A stretch of 64,000 nt of DNA from positions 7,564,001-7,628,000 of the forward strand of contig NC_065873.1 in the NCBI RefSeq assembly GCF_933775445.1, given 5' to 3'. Shown piece after piece: positions 1 to 12,249 of this stretch; position 1 is the stretch's first letter, and every line of letters starts with the position of its first letter. The notes under the pieces are model-generated. The model was given only the letters and a program-made list of their open reading frames with translations, searched no databases and was not told the origin of the DNA. The position numbers were made by a program, and so were the translations under genes. Source of the stretch: Argentina anserina (Eukaryota; Streptophyta; Magnoliopsida; Rosales; Rosaceae).

Positions 1-3000
1 TTTGGATTTATTTTAGTACACCACCAAAATATGGAAATTATTGAAGAGAGAAGCTTCACAAACGAATTTGATAAGGAGCCTTGAATTACCTCAAGTCTTG
101 ACTTTAGCGCTGAATATTGTAAGTTACAGAGCAATTACAACAATTGATCAAAAGGACCATCAGCTACTAGAGATCATTTTCTTGACCCCATCTACTGTCT
201 TCATGTGCTCAATGGATCTTGACTCCATATTTGGTCGTGCTGTCTGCCTTGTTGCAAATATAAAGGACTAGCGCCGACTTCATCTTTTGATACTTTGTAT
301 AAGGGAAGACATTAATACAAGAACTTTGACCCTTGCTATATTGTGTTCTTATCACTAGGAGATTCATATCTTCAGAGTACAGTATCCCATCAGGTGATAT
401 AAGGCATCGTAAACAGAGGAAAAGCTGAGCCTAAGAGTTAAAGCTTGTGATTAGATAAGTTGAAAAAGTTCGATAATATGCCATGTAAAGCCGTAGATGG
501 GACTACTTACCCATTGAAATGCTACAAGCACCCACCAGCAGCCTACTAAACCACATCCTCTGCTACTCACAAGCTGATGAAACAAAAATGGGATGGCAGT
601 GAATACATGAAGAATCAATAGCTTCTATAATTCAGAAAAATGTAAAACATAAAACCTACCAGCAATAGAAGTGCACCTAAAGAGCAGCAGCTGCTCATTG
701 TTAGACTAATGAATCCAAGATCTCGTCCAGCCTGACGATACAAACAAAAACAGTACACTGACATAAGAGGAACATTCTGTGCATGTACCACAGATGAACT
801 ACAAATTATCTGTTGTACAAAATCAGAGATGGGGCACAAGATTTGCAACAACAATGCTTGTTATCAAGTTAAAACCAAACACACCAGCAATGTTCCCTCA
901 AAGCTGAGAATGGCGGGTGTCACAGCCAATGCCAGAAAAAATGGTATCAGCAGTACACATAAAAAAAAAGTGAAGAATAACATTTCCGAATAATTTATTA
1001 TACCTTTTCAGGGAGACCTTATCATTGGAAATTTAAATGGTTATGACTCGGTTAATAAGAGTTGTCATCTTATATCATGTGATTCAATGAAAAGCTGCAG
1101 ACACTATACAGTTTCTGACAACTTAGTAGAAAAGAGTAAACCCAACAGGATAATAAATGTTACAGAAGTCGATTCACGACAAATACGTCAAAGAAAAAAA
1201 CAAAGAACCAACTACTTGTATGATCCTCTGATCAGGTGTATACATGTTAGGAAACAACCATGGAATAGATGTTCCAACAATCCCTAAAACCAGACCAAGG
1301 ATTCCTCCAATGATGACAAGTGACTTTAGCAGCATTTGAGCCTGTTTCATTTCACTAAATTTCAGAAGACAATTTGGTTAAAGTTACCATATGAACAAAA
1401 ATTCACTATGAGTCACAAATCATAACAAACCTTGGGCAAACTACGATTCACTCCATATATCAACTCAGGCATAAATGACTGCCGTTTGAGAGAGAGGTTC
1501 TCCCCACACCGTGCAGATCATGAATGTTTGAATCATGACCTAGAGTAAGTGGTAAGTCAGTAATACATAAAATAATTTATCTCCATAGATAAAAGCCATA
1601 ACATGACAAGCTTATCCAAAACTAACCTGATGAGCAGCAGTTGTATATGTGCCCATTGAAGTTGCAAAGTATACAATGAGAGAGTACAAAGCAACCTACA
1701 AATTGCAGTTTTTTTTTGTTCGAGAGGATTTGAGGTCTCCTACTGCGGTGTGGACTAGTTTCATAAATGAAGTGACTGGTTGCTATAGTTTCTTTTTTGT
1801 GATTGGGATTGTTTGAACTGTCTCTTAAGGTATGGTTAAATAAATCTACTGAAGAGTTCTCTGAGGCTGGATACCTATAATTGTGCAATTGAATAAATAT
1901 AATTGTGCAAATTGTAACCTTAGATATCATTGTAACCAACACTGGAGCAGCAAGCCCAATCAGCAGTCAATGCTTCTCCCCAAGAAATTTGAGAAAAGAG
2001 GGTAACTAAATCATCAACCTCATTATACATAATTATTCAATTTACAGAACTGGTTTGTAGGGTAGATAATATATGGTCAAGATATCTGACCTTGCACTCT
2101 GGGCAACCCAACCAACAAGAACAGCAGGCCATGCCAAACTCCGTATCTACCCGTAGAAAGTAATAAATTTAGTTATGAAGCCATTTAGAAGGAATCTGAT
2201 ATTAGAATATGTTGTAAATATCCATGATAAGAATGACTTGTGAAAGACGAAGTACAAGGATATGCAACTGAAATTCTAGGAGGATGACATCATGCCAACC
2301 AACTCTACACAATTTTTCTGAGTTCCGGATTAAGCTATCAATTACTTTTCAAATGTGATTAAGCAGATATATTTTTCAGAACTTCCTTAACAACTATCTA
2401 TTTCGACCTTGTGAGGGTTAAATGAAGATAATAATACTTTGTGAAAGAAATAGCAAAAGAATGACCCCTTGGTCATGGTACATATTGGCAAGACAATGTA
2501 AATTCTACCAGAAATTTTATTTATAGTATGTAACCAAATGAAAAGATAAATAGAGAAGGCTTTGATTTTATTTTAACACTTCTAAGAATCTCATGATAAA
2601 TTGAGTAACCAACAACTGTTAGCTGAAAGAAGAAAGTGTACCTGAACATATGTATTTGCTGCTGGAATAATCCGTAAGTTCTTTGATCCAGTAAAAGTTG
2701 AAAATCATTAGATGCAGCAATTATTATAGTCATGAATCCAACTTTGACAGATTCAAATTCGCATTGATGGCAAAAGCAAAACAAACAAAAATCAAGCATT
2801 ATATCTTTCAGAATCGCGAATTCATGTCTTTAACATTTCTCATTGCCAGTGAGTGCCCATGAGCTGAAAAATCTTGTAAATAAATGCATTCAGAAGCCAC
2901 AGGACAATGCAACACAGAGCAAGGTGGATATGTGATGTTGCACTTCATCTTTATCTTGCACGAAAAGCTAGATGGTCAAACAATGCATTCAGAAAAGATG

Positions 3001-3962
3001 TTTTATACATCAAAAGACTAGTGATCAATGATATACATCAGAAGATAAGCTTTTGGAATTAATGCTAACTTCATGAAGGCAAGCATTAGCATGGAACATC
3101 ACAGACGGTATCAATTCTCATAACAACAGTCAGAGTTCAGCTGGGTACCATGTATTTAGAATGTCCCCTTTAAAAGGAAACCTATTTACATCAGATTACA
3201 TGAAATGAGAAATTACTTGACTTAAGAGTCAACTACTTATGCCAAATATAGGGCCTATCCAATTTAGCTAAATATAGCAGAAAAGAGCACCAGCTTTCAA
3301 TTAGTATATGGCCAACAATAAGTCATCTTTCTAGTCTGTGGGCATTTTACGTATCTGGGCTGTCTACATCATAAAATCCCCACAAGAAAGAAGTCTAAAA
3401 AGAGTCCAACGGGCTTATCTTAATTTCAGAAACACAGAAATCCCCAGAGCAAAATGAATCAATAAAAACTCAGAGCAAAACATGTGAACCAATACACTTC
3501 AAAAATAGTAACAAATAGTGATTCATCCTTAGTAAAACTAGTGTGCAACAACTCCCCTAAAACATGTCAGTTCATTATTACGAGACACAATTCTCACTTT
3601 AATTTCAAATATAAGAAAATCAATGTCCCTTAAAGTGCATTGCTGTAATAACCCGATTTTTCGGGACGAGTCATTATACTTTTCCTAAGTTATAAGTTTT
3701 CGAAAATTTTAAAGTGTGCTCGTTTCTTTTATAAACGTCGGAAATCGGCAACGAAAACGTAATCGGAACGTTTAATTCGAAAAACGTTACGTTTCCGAAA
3801 GTATTTATCGATTTTTATTTCCGTCGCTCGGTTGCGAAAACTTCCTTCACGAAAGTTGTAGAACTCGTCAATACGAGTTCGGGAGTATGTGACATGTTCG
3901 AATCGGACGTCGGAGGTAAAAGTTATTAACGTCGGAAGTTAGTTTCCGATTTTTGAAACGAG

Positions 3963-3970
3963 TATAAATA
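3963..3970 (+). promoter_or_regulatory. TATA box inside the long LTR
   Basis: TATAAATA lies about 320 bp inside the element. The pyrimidine-rich tract that often follows plant core promoters starts about 40 bp downstream (4010 onward). This is probably the U3/R promoter of the element. Inferred from motif and spacing only. Confidence 0.5.
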
Positions 3971-4009
3971 GAAACTTTTCAGATTAGGGTTTCCATTATT
4001 GGAAACCCT

Positions 4010-4200
4010 TCTCTCTCTCCTTCTCCCCGCCGCTCTCTCTTCTCTCTCTCTTTCTTCTTCCTTCCCGAGCTTCCTTCCTCTCTTCCCTTTCTCTCTCTCG
4101 GTTCTCTCTTCTCCCATCTTCCATCTCCCTCTCGACCCCGAGCTCCCTCCCATCTCTCTCACTCACTCTCTCGGTTCTCTTTCTCCCTATCATGCTCTCC
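4010..4200 (+). repeat. CT-rich (pyrimidine) tract in the LTR
   Basis: A low-complexity run of CTCTCT, TTCTTC and CCCTCTC words lies just downstream of the TATA box. It creates open frames on both strands that are composition artefacts. It may act as a leader or Y-patch region of the element transcript. Confidence 0.7.
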
Positions 4201-4930
4201 CTCTCACTTGAAACCTCGCGATGTCTCCATTGCCCAAACGCCCCACCGGTGAGACCAAGGCATAAGGACTGCACCACCACCATCTCTCCTCACCCCTAGT
4301 GCCTCCTGTGACAAGATCGGCGATTGAAAACCGCGATAGGCACCGCCACTTCTCAACTGCAAGGCCGCCGGCACCTCGAGCTCTTCAACATCGATTGGAC
4401 AATCCAAAGGTTCGAATCAAGGTGAGGTTTAGCTAGGTTGCTCATTGTGATGTTGTTGATGTAATTGTGGATCGATTGTGGTGTTTTGGTGGGGGATCGG
4501 CGGAGGTGGAGGAGAGGAGATACCGCCGCCTAGAGGCGGCGCGTGAGGAGACTAGGGGTGGCCTAGGGGTAGGCGGAGGCCGTAGGGAGATAGAGGAGGA
4601 GGAGGGGGAGGGTTTAGGCACGGCGGTGGCATAACACGCGCCTTGGATGGCGTCGGTGCGTGGGCCCCACGCGCAGCCGGCCGGAGGTGGCGCGTGTGCC
4701 ACACGCGCCGCCGTGTGAGGCGGCGTGATTAGTTTTGACTGAAAGGGTATTTTGGTAATTTACGGTGTACGGTAAATGTAAATGTAATTTTTATTTACTA
4801 CGGTAAATGTAATTAAATTTTACCTTCGGTAAATGTAAATATAAATTACTTTCAGTAAATGTAAAAAGTAATTTGTAAAAGGTAAATAGTAAATTTTATT
4901 TACTGAATTTGTATTTACATTTAAATCATA

Positions 4931-5214
4931 CGTATACGTACAGAAATACGTATTAATATTTATACGTACAGAATTACGTATATAATATTTATACGTACAG
5001 AAATACGTATTAATATTTATACGTACAGAAATACGTATTAATATTTATACGTACAGAAATACGTATTTATATTTATACGTACATAAATACGTATATAATA
5101 TTTATACGTACAGAAATATGCATATAGTATTTATACGTACAGAAATACGTATATAATATTTATACGTACAGAAATACGTATATAATATTTATACGTACAG
5201 AAATACGTATTAAG
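4931..5214 (+). repeat. Tandem array of about ten 28-29 bp AT-rich units
   Basis: Units built around TATACGTACAGAAATACGTA recur about every 28-29 bp (CAGAA starts at 4941, 4969, 4998, 5026, 5054, then 5111, 5140, 5169 and 5198, with one variant at 5082). Each unit holds ACGTA words in near-palindromic arrangement. The array is inside the long LTR. Confidence 0.9.
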
Positions 5215-5514
5215 TGCATATTTGTACAGTATCCGGGAATAGTAACAGTGAATAGTACCACTGAACAGTAACTTCGTAAAACCGAAAATTGCTGAACAGT
5301 AACCGATTATTACTGTTTCGGCATTTAAAGGTTACGAAACGATTCTAAATTCTTTTCTTATATGTTCAAGGTGATCATTAAATCGAGGAAAGGAATATCA
5401 TCGGGAATTGTGGAATTACGCTCGAGTCGATAAGGTGAGTAAAATCTCACTTATTTACGAATCTACCCTTGCGGTGATTCAAGATTTTGCAAGAATTTTT
5501 AATATTAAATTACG

Positions 5515-6205
5515 ACACGTATACAATATAGTGGATTACATATATATCGTATAAATGGTAATAAGTACATATATATATAGTTTGTTATATTATATACTGT
5601 TATGAATTCATTGGAATTGGTCATTTCGAATGACGAGAATTAAATATTGAGCATGTGATTTGATTTTTGTACAATATGAGGTGTGATTATTGTACGTGGT
5701 TTTAACATGAGTTTGTTAAAATGTTTTGTCTTCGGACGAGTTTTTTTGTCTTCGGACGTGTTTATGAAATATGACATGTATATGATATAATGGATTATAT
5801 ATATATTGTATAAATGGTAAATATGTACATATATATATAGTTTGCTATATAATATACTGTTATGATTTTATCGTGATTTATGTCATTTCGATGACGAGAT
5901 TTATATATCGAGCATGTGATTTTGATTTGTACAATATGATGTGAGATTATTGTACGTGATTTTAATATTGAGATTGTTAAAATGTTGATTTGTCTTCGGA
6001 CACGATTTTTGGTACAATATGATGTGAGATTATTGTACGTGATTTTAACATTGAGATTGTTAAAATGTTGATTTGTCTTCGGACATGATTTTTGGTACAA
6101 TATGATGTGAGATTATTGTACGTGATTTTAACATTGAGATTGTTAAAATGTTGATTTGTCTTCGGACGTGATTTGGTACAATATGATGTGAGATTATTGT
6201 ACGTG
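5515..6205 (+). repeat. Nested tandem duplications (about 259 bp and about 83 bp units)
   Basis: A segment beginning near 5515 is repeated at an offset of about 259 bp (both copies contain the ATATACTGTTATGA word, near 5590 and 5849). The end of the second copy is amplified as about four 83-bp units: GTACAATATGATGTGAGATT starts near 5929, 6012, 6095 and 6176. Each unit carries TTGTCTTCGGAC. The repeats lie within the long LTR. Confidence 0.85.
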
Positions 6206-7439
6206 TTTGGCAAGTCGAAACCTAGCCTTTGGCCGGGCGAAAGTTACGATACAGTTAGAGCTCTAGTCTGTCTGCCTTAGTACTGCATGCGAGGTAACGG
6301 GTGGTTATCTGCTCATGGGTACTCGGTGTATTTTGGATGTTGGGTAGCGGGTGGCTATCCAACATCAACGGTGTATTACGAGAGGGGTAACAGATGTGTA
6401 CCAGCGTTCTTGGTACCCGTATTATAAATGCATTGGGTAACCAGAAGGGTTACTTAATTTCCTCATGAACGTTTTATTTCATATTTCTTTGGGTCAACCA
6501 GATGGGCTGACGAGTGACTCATGAGGGCATTTATATTTGTTGTTTTGTGATCTTTCGTATATTTTGATATGCGAATTATATTTTGATTTTACTCATACGA
6601 GCTGTAAAGCTTACCGGGTTTGTGTTTACAATCCCGGTGCACCAATTCGATGGTGTAGTGGATGACTCCGCAGGTGTAGATTAGCGGGAATTGACGGACC
6701 GCTCAGAGGACTTGAAGTGATTTACCTCCAGCTTGTGTGAGGATTTTGTGTGACTATTTTGTGAGAGATTGTGAGGATTATTACATTCCAACTTACGTAA
6801 TGTAAATTATAATTTGAGTTGTAATAATTGGTTTTCTGAGTTGTATTGATAACTCAGTGACGATCCGCTGTGCACTTAAATGATTTCGATTTTATTGAGA
6901 TTATTTTGTGTTTAATGACTTTAGAATTTTGAGTTTTTAAGCTCGAAATTTTGGGGTCGTTACAATTGCATTGGTAGTTAATGATTCAGACACAACAAAA
7001 CCAATATAAGAAAATCAATGTGCATACAAAGTTCAAAACTGACCCCGCTTGCAAGCGAAGTAGCGACCATATTTGAAGTAGCAATCGAAAGAAACATGAA
7101 CACGTAGCTCATATTATCACATTACAGTTCCCGGACCTGCAAACCAACACAGAGAACTCAGCTAATGTAAAATTCCACCAAATTAATAATAAAATAAAGA
7201 AACTAAAGCAAAGAGGCTTGGAAATGAAGACCTAGAGCAGCAAACTCAATGGAGCTTCCCTGACCGACGACAGTGTCGATGAGGCTCATAAGTGGACCGC
7301 TGATCCAGATCCCAGTCGCCGGCCCAGTAAAAAAATGAAAAAAAATGAAATTAGGCTACTTTAACATTCCTGTTCTTATCAGGTATATCATTCATTCCCA
7401 GTACTTCCTGCTTGATTTGCTTCATTGCCATACATATGA

Positions 7440-8330
7440 CTTTACTAGGATTCAAACCCAAAAGTTGGTGCATTAATCAGCTAAAAAAAAACATAAAAAT
7501 CGCAAAAGGGCATAATCCCTGCAGGGTAAACGACACCATCATCTGAAACAGCACCCTCCAAGTAGTCTTTTCAAAATTCTCAATAATGTTTTACATGTGA
7601 AAATCCACTGTTCTCATTCATTAGATACTTCAGAGATGACTCTGATTCGAAAAAAACTAAGTAAAACCTGCATGTATTGCTGACTAAAACAAACAAAAAG
7701 TTAGTAGATACTTCAGAACCACAAAAGGTAGTGCATAAACCAAAAGTTAGTAGGCTTCAAATCCAAAAGTTAATGCATAAACCAACTCAAAAATGAAAAT
7801 AAGAAAAAAAAAATCACAAAAGAGCATAATCCCCCAGCAGGGTAAATGGCACCATCATCCAAAACAGCACCCTCCGAATAGTCTTTTCACAATTTCTCAG
7901 TAATTTTTGACATGTGAAAATCCACTGTTCTCATTCATTAGATACTTCAGAGAAGACTCTGATTTAAAAAAGACTTAAGTAAAACATGCATGTGCCAAGA
8001 TATGTTCAGGACAACCCTGACTAAATCTAACAAAAAGTTAGTAGATACTTCAGAACCACAAAAGGTAGTGCATAAACCAAAAGTTAGTAGGATTCAAACC
8101 CAAAAGTTAGTGCGTGAAACAGCTAAAAATACAAAAAAAAAAAAAAGAAAAAAAAATCACAAGAGCATAACCCCTGCAGGTAAATGGCACCATCATCCGA
8201 AACAGCACCCTCCGAATTTTGAAATTCTCAATAATTTTTTACATGTGAAAATCCACTGTTCTCATTCATAAGATACTTCAGAGATGACTCTGCTTCAAAA
8301 AAGACTAAAGCTAACTAAGATATGTTCAGA
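7440..8330. repeat. Three tandem copies of a ~320-330 bp unit downstream of the DRD1-like gene
   Basis: The words ACATGTGAAAATCCACTGTT, CTTCAGAGATGACTCTG (or near variants) and CAGCACCCTCC recur with periods of 317 and 331 bp (CTTCAGAG near 7628, 7945 and 8276). Copies differ by small indels and A-rich runs. The array fills the space between the truncated MATE exon 1 (ends 7328) and the 3' end of the DRD1-like gene, so it may lie partly in that gene's 3' UTR. Confidence 0.85.
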
Positions 8331-8410
8331 ACCACACTGACTAAAGCTAACAGCACCTACTGTGACAAATTTCCCTACTCTGTACCTCAGCTCTACTGTA
8401 ATGGAAGGAC

Positions 8411-11400
8411 CTACCTGAAACAATGAAAGAATACAGTCAGAAAGATATGGATGTTGGAACTCAATGAAGACAAATTTGGATGTACAAGCACACAAACCTT
8501 CTGTACAGAACCTTCACATCTTCCGCCAATGCTGGACTTTCAAGAAAAAAATCACCACACTCCTTCACATCATCAACAGTATCCACTTCAAAATCCCGAT
8601 AGCCACAATATTCATTCCATTCGAACCACATCTTGGCAATCAACTCTTTCTGGAAGCAAGTACTATGATCTTCTTCTTCGGGGGAATCAGCAGCTACCAA
8701 TCTACATACAAATACTTTCCTCTTTTGACCAGGTCTAAATGCACGGCCAATTGCTTGCCGTGTCACAGAGGGATTAAGATGAACATCCAAAATCAAGACT
8801 CGTGAAGCCCCTACTAAAGATATACCCTCTCCGCATGCCTTGATCGAACCAAAGAAGACCTTAGCATCAGGGGAATTGTTAAATCTCTCCATGGACCACT
8901 CCCTATTCTCAGACTTTGATTCCCCTGTGATCACAAACATTTCTCTCCCAGGACTCCAACCCTTTGTTTTGGCAGTTAATCTCTATAAAAACTTCAAAGG
9001 TGGGAGGTATTGACTGAAAACCAATAGTTTCTCACCAGATGATTCGCACAACCTAAGAATATTCATAAAGAATTTTGCCTTGATTCCTTCATTCAGGTCT
9101 ATGGTCTCGACCAATTCATCCATTTTTTCATTTGAATCAATGTGTTTCCAGTCCTTAGAAACGGAGTAAAGTTTTGGGTGCAGATAAACAGCACTGCCAA
9201 CTGAACTTTGCTTGAACTTCCTTGCAAACTTCTTGAATTCCTTCTGGATTTTATCCTTCTGCCAGGCGCTTAGATTGAGTACCACAGTGAAATCAATGAG
9301 TCCGGGAAGCTCATCCAGGGAATCTCCACTATAGTAATGAAGAACCCTGCTGGTCATCTCACGCAAATCATGTATGACTGTCACTTTCCTTCTAAAATCC
9401 TTATCCTTCTGGAGAGTGTCCTCCACTAGACCATAAAAAACATCATCAGCACCAGCTTTGAACTGCTTCCTAGCACCTTGTATATGCACCCTACTCATTA
9501 TTCGCTTGATGATGGGTCGGGAAGTTTCTGATCTTAAGAACTTGGGACGAACCAGATTCAGAATGTTGAATACTTCCTTCACGTGATTTTGATAAATCGT
9601 TCCAGAAAGTACAACCTTCCTAGGAGTCTGCAATCTTGCAATGGACTGGAACACATCAGTATTGTCATTCCGAGGGGTGTGCCCTTCATCCATGATAAGA
9701 ATTGACAGAACCTTAAGCAATATCTCCTGACATGAAGTTGATATCTGGTTAGTTTCTCGATCACAAAAAATAGAGGAGAACTGTTTGTACCCTAAGAACA
9801 GGATACTTTTCTGATCGACCCACTTCTTCAACACCTCAAGCTGCTGTGACCGATTGTCTGCTTTGGCCTCATAGAAGTCATACAAAGGAATATCCTCCAC
9901 TTGCCAATATTTGAACTCCTTCCATGTATCCAATATTCCTTTAGGAAGAACAACCAGTGGTCTAGCATTTGGATACTTAGCCAGGAAACTTTGCATGAAA
10001 CTAATTATCATAAATGTTTTTCCGGACCCTGGAGCATGGGCCAAGATGCAACCACCAGGATTATCACCAACCAAGTTGCTAACAAGAAAATTGAAACCCT
10101 CCACTTGATGAGATTTCATTTGCTTCATGTGTCTTGGGTGAGCAGATATTTCAGTTATGATCAAACCATCTTCTGAAAGTTTAACACCATCCATTTCAGC
10201 TGAATCTCTGTCTTTCCCATTTCGAGAATCTGGCATGTACGTTCTTGTACTCCTTTTGACCTGAAATTGTAAGGGAATACATGACACAATGAAACTTTAT
10301 TTCCATCAGAGGATATGTAGCCATTAGCATTAGATAACTAGTCAATTAGATTAAGAAGACCAATCTAGTGTTTTTAACTAATAACATAACAACAAGGAAA
10401 GCATAGAGGCTAGAATCTAAGGCATAATAAACAGTTTAACTCAGTACAACTTGAATCCAAGGCATAATTAAGATGTTCAACTCAGACATCATTACCAGAG
10501 AATTCATTTTCATCCAGCAGTAAAGTATCATGTATTATAAGCCTTCACCAAATTTCATTACCAATTATTGCCGTCTCTTACTCTCAATAACATGATTAAC
10601 TCATTTTACTTAGCAGAGTAAAACATTTTCAGATCCCTTGAAGATGGACCTTTATATAGGAGTTTAACATACTGTAGTGGATCTCAGGAGTAGCAAGAAG
10701 CCACCCCTTATTTTGTTTCCAAAAACAAAATTACTTTTTTCAACTAGAGGAATGACTCATATTCTAAAAGTGTTGAGAACTTGGGATGGACTGAAGGTTC
10801 AGAAGGCCCAACATTAATTTCAGCATACCAATTCCTAGCACGATTTCTATATCAAAAGCAGTGTTAAAACTAAAGCTGGTACAAAACTTAGTAACCAGAA
10901 CCCATCTAATTAATCTCAAATGAAAGACCACCCACTTATTCAAGGGATGGTAACAATTTCTGTTTTCCTGGTAGCTTAGCCCTACTACCAATTTTCTACA
11001 TCACCACTACTTGCTCAGATGATATTCAAAAGGAAAGTAAATTGAAGAAGCAACTAAGCAGGCTGATGATACTAAAATGATGGTATTTTTAAGTATTCAA
11101 GGGAGAAGCTATACCCTGTTATACTGAAACTCAAATATCTGATCAATTCCTTTGTCAATGACTCCACAGATTCGGCAAACATATCCAAGATCATCTTTTA
11201 AGACAAAAGAATGATCACAGTCATTTTCACTCGTTCTTTCTTCAGATGAAAGGATCCACAGCGACCTCCTATCAGAAGGAGATGGAAATCAATATAAGAT
11301 AATGATCGAATACCACAACTGCAGCTTTCAATATGTTCAGAATTCTCGCACAAAACAACCCGATAGCTCATACCAAACACTTGACATCGAAACACTTAAT

Positions 11401-12244
11401 AAAGATAGAATATAAACAATACCTTTGAAGATTCTAATACCATGGACATTTCCATCCATGCATCTCCTAAACCATCATCCTCTTCTGTACTTTCTTCATC
11501 TTCTACAGCCACATAAACACCTGGATCTGTATTTGATTCAGTTTCTTCCACTTGACCCTTCACCCGAACAGGGCAATCCAATCACTTAATCGATACCAAG
11601 AATACGGATGACAATAAATGCTCACCAAGTACAATTAAAATTGTCATATATAAAAAAACAATTGCACTACTCATTATCTCATAAGACGTATGAGTCGAAC
11701 ATACCCCAAGGTCCCTCCTCAAAACTTGTTCAGATGGCTGTGGCAGAATGACATCCTTGGAAGACGGTTGTGTCATAAAAATCTCCTGGAAAGAGTAAGA
11801 AGGCCTCCGATCTTCACTTGGTTCCTCATCTGAATCGATGATTACAATAGCCGACGATGCTGCTGGGGCATTTATGTCAACAGTGTCATCCTCCAAATCA
11901 ATGACATTAATTTCTGCCGGAGGAGCTGGTTGAACTGCTAATTCAGGATCCAATTGACTTTGCCTTCTTTCCTCTTTAAAGTATTTGTTTGACAAAGGGG
12001 GGTATCTTGCAAATAAGGGGTTCAGTACTTGATGAATCTGAGCATTAAATGCCTTAATGTCTTTGGCAACACTTCCATATTTACCATCATAATCTAATCC
12101 ATCCAGCAAGTTTTGTATAGCCAACGGATCAGAGTAATCAACAATTGCAGCGGTTGAACTTGGTTTCTTCTGTAAAGTTTCTCTGTGCATATCATAAGAT
12201 AACTTCAACCTCTTATGCCCCTTGGAATACAGACTTGATTTCAT
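8411..12244 (-). pseudogene. DRD1: SNF2 remodeller DRD1/CHR35-like with an in-frame stop
   Basis: This is close to Arabidopsis DRD1 (CHR35), the nuclear SNF2-like ATPase that works with Pol V in RNA-directed DNA methylation. The main exon 10260-8498 has a clean acceptor and carries HAPGSGKT (Walker A), DEGHTPRN (DExH) and [11 protein letters not shown] (motif VI). The last exon, 8414-8411, supplies the stop after LYRR. Upstream pieces are 11705-12244 (N-terminal, acidic IDLEDD and DSDEE), 11423 to about 11581 (GLGDAWMEMS), and an exon ending at 11115 ([19 protein letters not shown]). The frame holds a TAG at 8983-8985, between LPPLKFL and the RLTAKTKGW segment, where the family has Glu. I could not find frame-keeping junctions on the 11423-11581 piece. 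A further 5' exon may lie at 12823-12875. It is either a recent pseudogene or an allele or assembly error. Confidence 0.8.
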
Positions 12245-12249
12245 ATAAT

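Larger units (their letters stand above)
3644..6964 (+). mobile_element. Long solo-LTR-like or LARD element with 5-bp target duplication
   Basis: Alignment with the uninterrupted MATE copy near 17975 shows a clean 3321-bp insertion. It begins TGTAATAACC and ends GGTCGTTACA, imperfect inverted ends with TG..CA termini. It is flanked by the 5-bp duplication ATTGC at 3639-3643 and 6965-6969. No gag or pol is visible. A TATA-like box is followed by a long CT-rich tract, then a GC-rich stretch (about 4440-4730), then AT-rich tandem repeats. That layout fits a very large LTR left by LTR-LTR recombination, or a non-coding LARD derivative. A truncated relative in reverse orientation lies at 30383-31705. 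Confidence 0.85.
370..7328 (-). pseudogene. MATE transporter (DTX46/EDS5-type) copy 1, decayed
   Basis: This is a near-identical partner, introns included, of the intact MATE gene at 14013-18676. Recognisable exon remnants lie near 370-430, 512-573, 660-731, 885-945, 1205-1333, 1438-1549, 1628-1697, 1931-1967, 2094-2150, 2643-2697, 2850-2960, 7045-7139 and 7233-7328. The lesions are clear. The first exon stops at 7328, so the transit peptide and start are gone. A deletion fuses exon 7 to intron 5 at about 1966, removing exon 6 and most of exon 7. The exon 3 acceptor reads CAA instead of CAG near 2957. The start of exon 11 is deleted near 950. The last codons are deleted near 382. A 3.3-kb element sits in intron 2. 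It is a pseudogene from tandem duplication; transcripts could exist but no full transporter can be made. Confidence 0.9.

Noticed and set aside
3926..4702. Several open frames on both strands rich in Glu/Arg/Ser/Leu
   Set aside because: They come from the CT-rich and GC-rich parts of the LTR. Composition alone explains them.
4931..5214. CRISPR-like regular repeats
   Set aside because: Units are directly abutting with no unique spacers, inside a plant LTR. It is a simple tandem array.
5795..6213. Repetitive Asn/Thr/Ile-rich frames on the minus strand
   Set aside because: They are translations of the 83-bp tandem repeat, with no family features.
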